This document shows, piece by piece, positions 1-8,120 of a stretch of DNA of 64,000 nt. Within the stretch, counting starts at the first letter, position 1. Each line of letters opens with the position of its first letter. The notes beneath the pieces are model-generated. The model had not been told where the DNA came from. It saw only the letters and a list, made by a program, of their open reading frames with translations, and searched no databases. The DNA comes from Lujinxingiaceae bacterium (GTDB lineage: Bacteria > Myxococcota_A > Bradymonadia > Bradymonadales > Bradymonadaceae), in contig JACCWM010000211.1 of assembly GCA_013697635.1 (NCBI GenBank), forward strand, positions 1 through 64,000, written 5' to 3'. A program made the position numbers and the translations under genes.

Positions 1-241
1 CGCGACAACTCACCGCCTCGGGGCGGCAGATTCGTTGCTGCTCGTCACAGCGTTGGCCGCTTGGACAGCCGCTGACCAGGCAGTCACGAAGCTCCACCTC
101 GCAGGTGCGCGTCTCGCTGTTGCACAATTCGTTGAAGGGGCAGCCAATCTCGAGGCAGGTGACCTCGGGCACGCAGGCGCTCAACAGCAAGAGCAGCAGG
201 GCGAGAAACGGCAGTGCCAGGTATGTGGGGCGAAGGCTCAT
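1..241 (-). CDS. Cys-rich lipoprotein, N-terminal part (runs off left edge)
   Basis: An open frame starts at ATG 241 and is still open at base 1. The first 23 residues form a lipoprotein signal: Arg near the start, a run of Leu, then the lipobox LLSAC. The mature part has regularly spaced cysteines (TCLEIGCPF, LCNSETRTCEV, DCLVSGCPSGQRCDEQQRICR), the small disulfide-knot style seen in lipoproteins of Myxococcota and relatives. It lies 45 bases downstream of a second lipoprotein gene of the same style on the same strand, so the two may be co-transcribed. No enzymatic function can be assigned; it is likely an exported, lipid-anchored binding or surface protein. The C-terminus is outside the window. 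Confidence 0.75.
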   Translation of the reverse strand, partial: MSLRPTYLALPFLALLLLLLSACVPEVTCLEIGCPFNELCNSETRTCEVELRDCLVSGCPSGQRCDEQQRICRPEAVSCR

Positions 242-286
242 GGGAACAAGACTAGCCGATTGCCCGTAGGCAAACAATCGCCTGTG

Positions 287-628
287 CTAATCGGCAAGGT
301 AGCAGTAGCCGATCGACTGGCCGGCCTCGCGCACGCAGCTTTGACCCTCGCGGCAGTCCTCTTGCGATTCGCACCAACGCATGCAGTAGTTGGTGCGCTG
401 GCCAAACTCGATGCAAATCGCCTCGTCCGGACAGGCATTGGGCGCGCAGTTTGAAATGGTACAATAGCCACCCGGTACCGTATTATCGCAGATGGCTCCG
501 GCCGGGCACTGAGCGCTGCGCTCGCAAGCATCGCCAATCTCGGGCGTGCATCCCACGAGCACGAGAAAGACGGTGGCGAGCAGGAGGCTAAGTAGTGTAA
601 AGTTTTGATTATGGAAGATTTTTTGCAT
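287..628 (-). CDS. small Cys-rich lipoprotein (113 aa)
   Basis: The protein opens with a basic/hydrophobic signal and the lipobox LVGC at about residues 24-27. The roughly 87-residue mature part contains about a dozen cysteines in short CxxxxxCPxxxxC-type spacings (GDACERSAQCPAGAICD, NACPDEAICIE, CMRWCESQEDCREGQSC). This pattern suggests a disulfide-stabilised periplasmic or surface lipoprotein. It is divergent from the TonB-like gene at 742, and the neighbouring gene at 1-241 has the same architecture, so they may be tandem paralogues. The start is ATG at 628. No specific function is recognised. Confidence 0.75.
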   Translation of the reverse strand: MQKIFHNQNFTLLSLLLATVFLVLVGCTPEIGDACERSAQCPAGAICDNTVPGGYCTISNCAPNACPDEAICIEFGQRTNYCMRWCESQEDCREGQSCVREAGQSIGYCYLAD

Positions 629-741
629 TTTGTTGTGTTGTGTCTCGGGACTTTGGATTGACAGGCCTTACTTGAACGATGGCGCAGCATGGCGCGTTGT
701 TCGTTGCCCACTTTGTACCCTTGGTGGCTTGAACTGACAAG

Positions 742-2091
742 ATGAACTATCGCAATGAACGCCACGCTTCGGGGGGTGCAAAGCGCGCCGTCGCGTTGTC
801 TGTGATCCTGCACCTTGTTTTGGCCGCGGTGTTCATGCTGGTGCCAAAGCAACCTGAAGATCCCGCGCCGCCGGCCCCTGAAGCGTTTGAAGTCGCCGTG
901 GTGATGGAGGAGGAGCCCCTGGCCGAAGCCGTGGCGGAGATCAAGGATGAGGACGAGGTCGCCGTCGTGCTCGAAGAGCTCGTCGAGCCCGAAGAGCTCG
1001 CCGTCGAGCTTCCAGAAGAGGTGATCGAGACACCCGAAGAAGAGACTCCCGAGGAGGTTGCCGAAGAGGAGCTTGTCCAGCCCGAGGAGCAGGATAAGGC
1101 GATCGTGGTGCAGCAGACCAACGAGGAGACGCCCAGCGAGGCCGACTATCTCTCGGATCAGGCGAACAAGGTCGACGAGGAGACGCGCGCTGAGGAGACC
1201 TCGATGGAGGAGGTCGCCGAGCCCTCCGAGGAGAACGCCAACCCGATGGAAGACGCGCTCCAGCCGGTCGATCCCGCCGAAGAAGACGACATGCTCGCGG
1301 ACAATGTGATCCTCGAGACGACGGCGCCCGAGGCGCCCGTTGCCCCGGGCATGATCGTCGAGCCTCAAGCCGAGTTGCTCGAGCCCGTCGAAGCCAAAGA
1401 AGCGATCGAAAAGGTCGAAGAGGGTATCGGCAGCAAGGCGTTGGTCGAAGAGGAGCAGGAGGCGGTCGCAGAGCGTGAGGCTGTGTCCAAGGTCAAACCC
1501 AAGCTCGATCCTCGATCGCTGTTCAACCCCGATATCAAGGACTACAAGGAGGTCTTTGGCGGCGCCGACAATCAGCTTCGCGACCGCGAGCGCGTCGACC
1601 CGAACAAGCGTCGTCTGCTCAAGGACTGGAAGGAAAAAGAGGACGTCATGCGCGCGAGCCTGGAGAACTTCATCCACCACGTGCAGCCCGGCAACCACAC
1701 CGGCGTCAACGCCCAGGCCGCCGTCTATGCCTCCTATCTGGCCGGCATTCACCGGCGCATCCACTCGCGCTACGTGCACGATTTCATCGAGAACGCCTCG
1801 CTCAACATGCCCGCCATGCACCCGCTCAACCGCCAGGACTTGAACACGCTGATCGAGCTCGTGATCGACGCCAAGACCGGCACGATCGAGCAGACCAACA
1901 TCGTGCGCTCCTCGGGCGAGATGCTCTTTGACGCCGAGATCGTCATGGTCGCCCGCTCACTGGGCAAGCACCCCGATCCCCCGCAGCAAATCGTCAGCAA
2001 GGACGGTCGCGTCTATTTGCATTGGAACTTCTGGCGCGACAGCCGCCAGTGCGGCACGTTCGGCGCGCGCCTGTATTTGTTGAACGATTGA
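742..2091 (+). CDS. TonB-like energy-transducer family protein with acidic spacer
   Basis: This 449-residue protein has a short cytoplasmic N-terminus, one membrane span at about residues 16-34, a very long Glu/Pro/Val-rich acidic spacer (about 37-245) and a C-terminal domain (about 340-449). The end of the protein (LNTLIELVIDAKTGTIEQ, then SSGEMLFDAEIV) reads like a TonB C-terminal fold, where a new strand pairs with an outer-membrane partner. Canonical TonB spacers are Pro/Lys rich; here the spacer is dominated by Glu, which is unusual. No exbB or exbD lies next to it. It converges on the P450 gene, with only 6 bases between stop codons. The role in energising outer-membrane transport is inferred from family; a structural role across the periplasm is an alternative. 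Confidence 0.6.
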   Translation: MNYRNERHASGGAKRAVALSVILHLVLAAVFMLVPKQPEDPAPPAPEAFEVAVVMEEEPLAEAVAEIKDEDEVAVVLEELVEPEELAVELPEEVIETPEEETPEEVAEEELVQPEEQDKAIVVQQTNEETPSEADYLSDQANKVDEETRAEETSMEEVAEPSEENANPMEDALQPVDPAEEDDMLADNVILETTAPEAPVAPGMIVEPQAELLEPVEAKEAIEKVEEGIGSKALVEEEQEAVAEREAVSKVKPKLDPRSLFNPDIKDYKEVFGGADNQLRDRERVDPNKRRLLKDWKEKEDVMRASLENFIHHVQPGNHTGVNAQAAVYASYLAGIHRRIHSRYVHDFIENASLNMPAMHPLNRQDLNTLIELVIDAKTGTIEQTNIVRSSGEMLFDAEIVMVARSLGKHPDPPQQIVSKDGRVYLHWNFWRDSRQCGTFGARLYLLND

Positions 2092-2097
2092 GTCGTG

Positions 2098-3447
2098 CTA
2101 GCCGGTTGGTGTGCCAAAACGCACGCGCAGCCCGCTTCGCCAGCTTGCGGGAAGCTGGCTCATGTCAATCGAGAGGTCCTGGGCGGGAAGCGTCAACCTC
2201 GGGGCGCGCAACAGCTCGACGAAGAACTGCAGCAGCACGAGCGTGGAGTACTCGACCCCGGCACATCGGTGGCTGGTGAGCGCCTCGCCCGGACCCTGCG
2301 GCGCAAAGTGGTGCGGGGCTTCGCCCTCACCGCGCTCGTAGCGCGATGGATCGAATCGCTCGGCCGACGCATAAGGGGCAACGTTTGCCGAGGTGTGACT
2401 CGCGTAGGTCGACCAGAGCACCAGCCAGCCTTTGGGAATGCGGTGGCCGGCGACGGCAAAGTCTTGACGGGCCACGCCAATCGCCGTGATGGGAATCAAC
2501 AGCGCCAGGCGCTTGACCTCGCGCACAAAGGCCACGAGCTCCGGCGATTCGAGCAGCTCACGGCCCGAGGGATCGGCCCCAAGCTGCGAGACCACGGCGC
2601 GAAGCCGATCCGCCAGCGTGTCGTCCTGGGCAAGCGCCTGTGCGCCGTAGCAAAACCACGCCGAAAGCCCGCTGGCTGCGAACATCAGATGCTGCAGCTC
2701 ACGCGCGATGTCTTGCGTTGCGAGGTGTTCGCCGTCGACCTCGGAGGCCACGAGGCGCGAGACGCCATCGCCTGTCGGCGCGGTACGACGCGCTTCGACG
2801 ACCTGCGAAAACGTCTGGCGCATCTCCTGGGAGAAGGCGCGCGCGCGCGCCAAGGGTGTACCTGGAAGCGCCAGCGGCAGGCCAAACAATGCCTTGCCAA
2901 AGTCCGCGTAACCGCGGGCATAGCGCAGCAGCGTCGCCTCGTCGGGCTCGAGCCCCGCGAAGTTCGCGAAGATCAACTCCTGGGTCAACACGATGCACGC
3001 ATCTTGGAGCTTGATCTCGCCCGCCTTTGACCACTGCGCGACGCGCGCGCGAACGTGGCGGCGGATCACGGGCAGATAGTGAGCGAGGGCCTCGGCGTCG
3101 ACGGTGTGCATGAGGTGGCGCTTGCGACGGCGATGCTCATCGCCGTCGATCTGGTTGACGACGCCCGCGCCAAAGAGGTCCGCCGCATGCGGCGGCAGCC
3201 CACCGGCACGCCGGATGTTCGCTTCATCGAGAAAGATCGCCGCCGCCTCAGGCCCCGCGAGAATCGCGAGGTCCTTGTTCATCAGCCGGCTACGCGTCAC
3301 GACGCCATGGCGCGTCGCACGATCGCCCATGAACTTGAAGGGATTTGCCGTGAGCGCGAGGGCTTCGCCTACGAGCGGCCAACCGGTTGAGCCCGGCGGC
3401 AGTGGGAGCGTGTCAATAACCATGGGATTGTGGCTCTCGGTGTGCAT
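2098..3447 (-). CDS. cytochrome P450 with atypical haem-binding loop
   Basis: The 449-residue protein has the usual P450 outline. An N-terminal LPPGSTGWPLVGEAL proline-rich segment comes first and there is no membrane anchor. An ExxR motif (EVKR in the K-helix) follows, and a late Cys loop reads FAPQGPGEALTSHRCAG. The Cys of RCAG is the expected haem thiolate, but the loop is longer than FxxGxRxCxG and resembles that of CYP152 fatty-acid peroxygenases. The I-helix reads FAASGLSAW where most P450s have AGxE/DT, so the acid-alcohol pair is missing. The reaction is therefore probably not classical O2 activation, though this is inference. The start could be ATG 3447 or ATG 3423; the latter has a weak GAGAG upstream. 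No ferredoxin or reductase gene is adjacent. Confidence 0.85.
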   Translation of the reverse strand: MHTESHNPMVIDTLPLPPGSTGWPLVGEALALTANPFKFMGDRATRHGVVTRSRLMNKDLAILAGPEAAAIFLDEANIRRAGGLPPHAADLFGAGVVNQIDGDEHRRRKRHLMHTVDAEALAHYLPVIRRHVRARVAQWSKAGEIKLQDACIVLTQELIFANFAGLEPDEATLLRYARGYADFGKALFGLPLALPGTPLARARAFSQEMRQTFSQVVEARRTAPTGDGVSRLVASEVDGEHLATQDIARELQHLMFAASGLSAWFCYGAQALAQDDTLADRLRAVVSQLGADPSGRELLESPELVAFVREVKRLALLIPITAIGVARQDFAVAGHRIPKGWLVLWSTYASHTSANVAPYASAERFDPSRYERGEGEAPHHFAPQGPGEALTSHRCAGVEYSTLVLLQFFVELLRAPRLTLPAQDLSIDMSQLPASWRSGLRVRFGTPTG

Positions 3448-3455
3448 GCGATCGC

Positions 3456-4682
3456 CTAGACGAGGTTCTTGAGCCAGCCGAAGGCGACAAACGTGCCGAT
3501 CGTGCTGCCAAACGAGGAGAGCAAAAAGACGAGGAAGACGCGGGCGAGGCGGTTTTTCCACCAGCCGCTTAAGTTGGCGATGTCGTCGCCGACGTTTTCC
3601 ATGTCGCTGACCTTGGGCGAGCAGACCATGGTCTGGACGAAGGCGGTGACCATGCCGGCGCCGATCGTGGGGTTGAGCGAGGTGATCGGGGCGGCGATGA
3701 AGGCGGCGATGATCGTCAGGGGGTGGGCCATGGCGATCAGGGCGCCCAGGGCGGCGAAGATGCCGTTGGCGAGCACCCAGGCGATGGCGGCCGATTGGAA
3801 CTGCTCGCGGTCGCCGTAGGCGAAGCCGACGATGAAGAGGGCGACAACGATCAGCGGGATCAACCAGGGCAAGACGCGCGAGATGCTGGAGCGGGCCGGG
3901 ATGATCGTGACGGCTTCGACGGCGGCATCGGTGATGGTTTCTTGCAGGCGCAACAAGATGCCGGGCTTGTGGGCGGCGCCGATGATCACGACGACCTTTT
4001 GGCCGGGGGCGTTTTGGATCTGGTGGGCCATGAACAGATCGCGCTCGTCGACGAGCACCTGTTTGACCGAGGGCAGGGCCTGGCCAAGCTCGTCGAGCAC
4101 GTTGGAGATGTTCTGGGAATCGCGCAGGTTGGCGAGCTCGTCTTCGTTGATCTGGTTGCGATCGAAGACGCCGGCCATCAGGCTGCCGGCCACGGCCGCG
4201 CGCCGCCAAAAGGGGGTGAGCCGCCAGGCGCGAATCAGGGTGGTGCGCACGTTGCGGTCGCAGAGCACGAGGCGCGCGTCCATGGCGTGGGCGGCGTGGA
4301 TCGCGGCGGCCATCTCGGCGCCGGGCTTGACGCCGGTGTAGCTGCCCATGCGCTTTTGAAAGGCCATCAGCGCCAGGCGCGCCATCAAGAAGAGCAGCTG
4401 CTTTTTCTTGATCACCTCGGTGAGGTTGAGCTGCTGCCAGTTTTGCTCTTCGACCAGGGCGCGGTAGCGCTCATCGTCAAGCTCGACGCAGACCACGTCG
4501 GGGCGCTCGGCGTCGATCACGCGCTCGACGACCTCGACCGAGCGCTGGGAGATGTGCGCGGTGCCAACGAGGATGACCTCTTTGCCGTGCACGTGAAGCC
4601 GGGTCACGTCGGTTTCGTCGTCCTCGGGGCCTGCTCCGAGTTCCACACTGATGGCAGCGTTGAGCTTCTCTATATCAGTCAT
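3456..4682 (-). CDS. TraB/PrgY family membrane protein
   Basis: This 408-residue protein has an N-terminal soluble TraB-type domain with VGTAHISQRSVEVVERVI and RPDVVCVELDDERY, followed by ALPSVKQVLVDERDLFMA and VVVIIGAAHKPGI. The C-terminal half has about four membrane spans, including LPWLIPLIVVALFIVGFAYG and the final segment near LVFLLSSFGSTIGTFVAFGW. The family includes the enterococcal PrgY/TraB pheromone-shutdown proteins and many bacterial and archaeal proteins of unknown role, with GxxH and ExxR motifs thought to be catalytic. I chose ATG 4682 because the sequence before it does not look like family sequence; an in-frame ATG at 4721 is an alternative. It is divergent from hisG, and the P450 gene starts 8 bases after its stop, so those two may be co-transcribed. 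Confidence 0.8.
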   Translation of the reverse strand: MTDIEKLNAAISVELGAGPEDDETDVTRLHVHGKEVILVGTAHISQRSVEVVERVIDAERPDVVCVELDDERYRALVEEQNWQQLNLTEVIKKKQLLFLMARLALMAFQKRMGSYTGVKPGAEMAAAIHAAHAMDARLVLCDRNVRTTLIRAWRLTPFWRRAAVAGSLMAGVFDRNQINEDELANLRDSQNISNVLDELGQALPSVKQVLVDERDLFMAHQIQNAPGQKVVVIIGAAHKPGILLRLQETITDAAVEAVTIIPARSSISRVLPWLIPLIVVALFIVGFAYGDREQFQSAAIAWVLANGIFAALGALIAMAHPLTIIAAFIAAPITSLNPTIGAGMVTAFVQTMVCSPKVSDMENVGDDIANLSGWWKNRLARVFLVFLLSSFGSTIGTFVAFGWLKNLV

Positions 4683-4838
4683 GTCTTCAGGGTGTTTAAT
4701 AGAAGGGAGTAAGACAAACATCTTACGGGCGGGCGCGCCGGTACTTGGGGGTGCGCCGAAGGGGTCCGAAACAATGCTTGTAATGGATTGGTGCGGGTTT
4801 GAATAGCGGCGATTACGCGAGCGTTGTTGAGAGCGTTG

Positions 4839-4868
4839 TTGATCGAAGGGTATAAAACAAACTATACA
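4839..4868 (+). promoter_or_regulatory. candidate sigma-70 promoter for the his operon
   Basis: TTGATC (4839-4844) and TATACA (4863-4868) are separated by 18 bases, about 70 bases before the hisG ATG. This is the AT-richest part of the divergent intergenic region. I see no run of His codons in a leader ORF, so classical his attenuation is not supported. Confidence 0.4.
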
Positions 4869-4936
4869 GCTCAAGTCGTCAGTCTATACCGCAATGCAAA
4901 ACATGCACGAAAGCAAAACATTCTCGGAGTCTTGGA

Positions 4937-5812
4937 ATGACCGCACGTCCGTTGGAATCGATATTGCGTCTGGCACTCCCCAAGGGGCGCATGGAGCAAG
5001 GCGTCTTGAACCTGCTCGGCGAGGCTGGCGTTGATGTGCGCATGGGAAGCCGCAGCTACCGCCCGGTGGTGATGATGGAGGGCATCGAAGCCAAGATGCT
5101 CAAGCCCCAAAACATCGTCGAGATGCTGCACATGGGCTCGCGCGATGTGGGCTTTGCCGGCGCCGACTGGGTGGCCGAGCTGGGCGTCGAGCTCGTCGAG
5201 CTCGTCGACACGCGCCTGGATCCGGTGCGCCTTGTGGCCGCCGCCCCCGAGACGCTCTTGATCAATGGCGAGCTGCCGGACAAGTCGCTGGTCGTGGCCT
5301 CGGAGTACGAGCGGCTGTCACGGCGCTGGATCAAGGATCGCGGACTCGACGCGCAGTTTGTGCGTACCTACGGGGCGACCGAGGTCTTTCCGCCCGAGGA
5401 CGCCGATTGCATCGTCGACAACACCGCGACCGGCTCGACGCTTCGGGCCAATGGCCTGGAGATCGTCGGGGAGCTGATGCGCTCGTCGACCAGGCTCTAC
5501 GCCAACCCGGCGGCCATGGAGAACCCGGACAAGCGTGCGATCATCGAGCTGCTCGTCTTGTTGCTCGACTCGGTGCTCGAGGCGCGCCTTCGCGTGATGC
5601 TCGAGGTCAATGTCAGCCAGCAGCATCTCGAGGCGATCATCGAGATTTTGCCTTGCATGCGCGAGCCGACCATCTCGAGCTTGCACGCCTCGAGTGGCTA
5701 TGCGGTCAAGGCCGCCGTGCCCAGAAATCAACTCGTCGCGATCATTCCCTTGCTCAAGGCCCGTGGCGGCACCGACATCGTGGTCACGGCGCTGTCGCAG
5801 ATCATCCCATGA
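4937..5812 (+). CDS. hisG: ATP phosphoribosyltransferase, long form
   Basis: HisG condenses ATP with PRPP, the first and feedback-regulated step of histidine synthesis. The protein is 291 residues, the length of the long (HisZ-independent) form. The N-terminus LRLALPKGRMEQGVLNLL and the PRPP-binding segment DCIVDNTATGSTLRANGLEIV are clear. The last 75 residues or so form the extra ACT-like regulatory domain that binds histidine in long HisG proteins. No hisZ is present in the operon, as expected. ATG 4937 has a GGAG about 8 bases upstream. Its stop overlaps the hisC start (ATGA at 5809-5812), which implies translational coupling. Confidence 0.95.
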   Translation: MTARPLESILRLALPKGRMEQGVLNLLGEAGVDVRMGSRSYRPVVMMEGIEAKMLKPQNIVEMLHMGSRDVGFAGADWVAELGVELVELVDTRLDPVRLVAAAPETLLINGELPDKSLVVASEYERLSRRWIKDRGLDAQFVRTYGATEVFPPEDADCIVDNTATGSTLRANGLEIVGELMRSSTRLYANPAAMENPDKRAIIELLVLLLDSVLEARLRVMLEVNVSQQHLEAIIEILPCMREPTISSLHASSGYAVKAAVPRNQLVAIIPLLKARGGTDIVVTALSQIIP

Positions 5813-7536
5813 ACAAGCCCGCCTCATTGTTGGAACCTTCGCCTGCGGTCGCCGGTCAAGCCGCCTACAAGGTGGTGCGCCCGGCAACACCGGTCGAGCT
5901 GTGCCTCGATGGCAACGAGGGCGCCTGGCCGCCGGCTTCGGTGTTTGTCGCGCTCTTGGAGGCCGGCGCCTCGGTGGTTCGAAACTACCCTAAGCCGGCC
6001 GCGATCGAGGTGGTGCTGGCCAAGCATCTGGGCGTCGAGATCGAGCGCGTGCTGGTGACGGCGGGCGCCGACGACGCGCTCGACCGCGTCTGCCGCGCGA
6101 TGCTCGCCCCCGGCCGCCAGATGATCCTGCCCGAGCCCTCCTTTGAGATGCTCGCCCGCTATGCTCGCCTGGCCGGCGCCGAAGTCGTGTCGGTGGCCTG
6201 GCCCTCAGGGCCGTTTCCCACCGACGAGGTCTTGGCCAACGTCAACGCCGAGACGCGCGTGATCATGGTGGTCAGCCCGAACAACCCGACCGGCGCGGTG
6301 GCTTGCGCCGACGATGTGCGCCGGCTGGCCGAGGGCGCGCCGCATGCGCTGATCGTGGTCGACCACGCCTATGTCGAGTTTGCCGACGAGGATTTGAGCG
6401 CGCTTGCCTTGAGTCTGCCCAACGCCGTGGTGGTGCGAACGCTCTCCAAGGCCTGGGGCATGGCCGGCTTGCGGGTGGGCTATGTTAGTGGCCCGGTTGA
6501 GGTGATCGATTGGCTGCGCGCCGCGGGAAATCCCTATGCGGTGTCGGGCCCGTCGTTGTTGATGGCGAGCCGTCGCGTGGAGCGCGGCCAGCCCGAGGTC
6601 GACGCCTTTGTGGCCGGGATTCGAAGCGAGCGCGTCGAGCTCGAGCGCGTGCTGGCCGAGCTCGGCGCCGAGCCGGTGAGCTCGCAGGCAAACTTTGTCT
6701 ACTGCCGCTTTGACAACGCCCTGTGGGTGCGCGATGCGCTGGCCGGGCTGGGAATCGCCGTTCGCGCGTTTGCCGAGCGCAAGGGCATGGAGCAATACCT
6801 TCGCATCACCTGCCCGGGCGGCGAGCTTGCCTTTGAGCGTTTGGTGCGCTCCTTGCGCGTGGTGCTCGCTCCTCAAGCCTTGCTCTTCGATCTCGACGGC
6901 GTGATCGCCGACGTATCGGGCTCCTATCGCCAGGCGATCATCGATACCGCGCGCTCGTTTGGCGTCGACGTGACGCCTGCCGAGATCACCGTGGCCAAGG
7001 CCAAGGGTAATGCGAACAACGACTGGGAGTTGACCCGCAGGTTGATCGAGTCGCGCAAGGTGTACGCGCCGCTCGAGGAGGTGACGCGCCGCTTTGAGGC
7101 GCTCTACCAGGGCATCGGTGAGAATGACGGGTTGCATTTGACCGAGACCATGTTGTGCGAGCAGGCGCTGTTCGAAAGACTGGCCAAACGCCTGCCGCTT
7201 GGCATCGTAACGGGCAGGCCGCGCCAAGACGCCGATCGCTTTTTGGCGCAGTACGCCATCGGGCAGTACTTTTCGACCGTGATCTGTATGGAAGATGGTC
7301 CGCTCAAGCCCGATCCGGCGCCGGTGAACCTGGCCCTCGAGGCGTTGGGCCTGGAGCGAGCCTGGATGATCGGCGATACGCCCGATGATGCGCGCGCGGC
7401 CCGCGCGGCTGGCGTCGTGCCGATCGGGGTGATTGCACCGGGTGAAGAGGTCGACACAATTTCAACGGCCCTGTTTGGGGCCGGGGCCGGGCGTATCTTG
7501 CGCGATCTGGCCCAAATCGAGGAGCTACTGCCATGA
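5809..7536 (+). CDS. hisC: histidinol-phosphate aminotransferase fused to HAD-family phosphatase
   Basis: This 575-residue protein has two domains. Residues 1 to about 355 are HisC, a PLP aminotransferase that makes histidinol phosphate. Supporting motifs are LDGNEGAWPP near the N-terminus, SPNNPTGAV, and the PLP lysine in TLSKAWGMAGLRVGYV. Residues from about 357 to 575 are a subfamily-IA HAD hydrolase with all four motifs: DLDGVIAD, the Thr in GIVTGRP, the Lys in LKPDP, and IGDTPDDARAARAAGV. The pathway otherwise lacks a histidinol-phosphatase in this operon, so the HAD domain is the natural candidate for the next reaction. That assignment is inference from fusion and context. It overlaps hisG and hisB by 4 bases each. 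The frame extends upstream inside hisG, but homology begins at ATG 5809. Confidence 0.92.
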   Translation: MNKPASLLEPSPAVAGQAAYKVVRPATPVELCLDGNEGAWPPASVFVALLEAGASVVRNYPKPAAIEVVLAKHLGVEIERVLVTAGADDALDRVCRAMLAPGRQMILPEPSFEMLARYARLAGAEVVSVAWPSGPFPTDEVLANVNAETRVIMVVSPNNPTGAVACADDVRRLAEGAPHALIVVDHAYVEFADEDLSALALSLPNAVVVRTLSKAWGMAGLRVGYVSGPVEVIDWLRAAGNPYAVSGPSLLMASRRVERGQPEVDAFVAGIRSERVELERVLAELGAEPVSSQANFVYCRFDNALWVRDALAGLGIAVRAFAERKGMEQYLRITCPGGELAFERLVRSLRVVLAPQALLFDLDGVIADVSGSYRQAIIDTARSFGVDVTPAEITVAKAKGNANNDWELTRRLIESRKVYAPLEEVTRRFEALYQGIGENDGLHLTETMLCEQALFERLAKRLPLGIVTGRPRQDADRFLAQYAIGQYFSTVICMEDGPLKPDPAPVNLALEALGLERAWMIGDTPDDARAARAAGVVPIGVIAPGEEVDTISTALFGAGAGRILRDLAQIEELLP

Positions 7537-8120
7537 AAGAGCGCATCGCCCAGGTTGAGCGCAAGACGCTCGAGACCCAGATTGAGCTTCGCCTCAACCT
7601 CGATGGCCTTGGAACGGTGGACATCGACACCGGCATCGGCTTTTTGAATCACATGCTCACTGCCCTTGCGCGCCATGCGCACTTCGATCTGCAGCTTCGC
7701 TGCCAGGGCGATCTGCACGTCGACGATCACCACACGGCCGAGGACTGCGCGATCGTGCTCGGCCAGGCGCTCGACGAGGCGCTTGGCGATAGGCGAGGCA
7801 TCCACCGTTTTGGGTCGGCCTACGCGCCGCTCGACGAGGCGCTGGCGCGCGCGGTGGTCGACTTCTCGGGCCGCCCCTGGGCCCAGGTCGATCTGGGCTT
7901 CAAGCGCGAGGCGATAGGCTCGATCGCCTGCGAGAACATCAGCCATGTGTTCACCTCCTTTGCGATGAACGCGCGCGCCGCCGTGCACATCGATGTGCGG
8001 CGCGGCGAGAACGACCATCACAGGGCCGAGGCGGCCTTCAAGGCGCTGGCGCTGGCCTTGCGCTACGCCGTGGCACGCGATGGACACGACGGCGTACCCA
8101 GCACCAAGGGTGTGCTGTGA
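7533..8120 (+). CDS. hisB: imidazoleglycerol-phosphate dehydratase
   Basis: HisB removes water from imidazoleglycerol phosphate to give imidazoleacetol phosphate, using a di-manganese centre. The 195-residue length matches the monofunctional enzyme with no N-terminal phosphatase, unlike enterobacterial HisB. Metal-binding histidine clusters are visible: GFLNHMLTALARHAHFDL, DDHHTAEDCAIVLGQAL, SHVFTSF and ENDHHRAEAAFKALA. The C-terminus PSTKGVL is the standard HisB ending. ATG 7533 overlaps the hisC-HAD stop (ATGA), and its own stop overlaps the hisH GTG start. Confidence 0.96.
   Translation: MKERIAQVERKTLETQIELRLNLDGLGTVDIDTGIGFLNHMLTALARHAHFDLQLRCQGDLHVDDHHTAEDCAIVLGQALDEALGDRRGIHRFGSAYAPLDEALARAVVDFSGRPWAQVDLGFKREAIGSIACENISHVFTSFAMNARAAVHIDVRRGENDHHRAEAAFKALALALRYAVARDGHDGVPSTKGVL

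Noticed and set aside
238-1821. 527-codon open frame on the minus strand over the TonB-like gene
   Set aside because: It is a mirror frame of the Glu-rich coding sequence; the real plus-strand product has a membrane span and a family C-terminus, and the mirror has no recognisable domain.
3723-4712. 329-codon plus-strand frame opposite the TraB-family gene
   Set aside because: Composition is dominated by Gly/Asp/His/Val as expected for an antisense frame of high-GC DNA; the minus-strand protein has clear family motifs.
4683-4936. Histidine attenuator or leader peptide before hisG
   Set aside because: No short ORF with consecutive His codons and no terminator/antiterminator pair could be seen.
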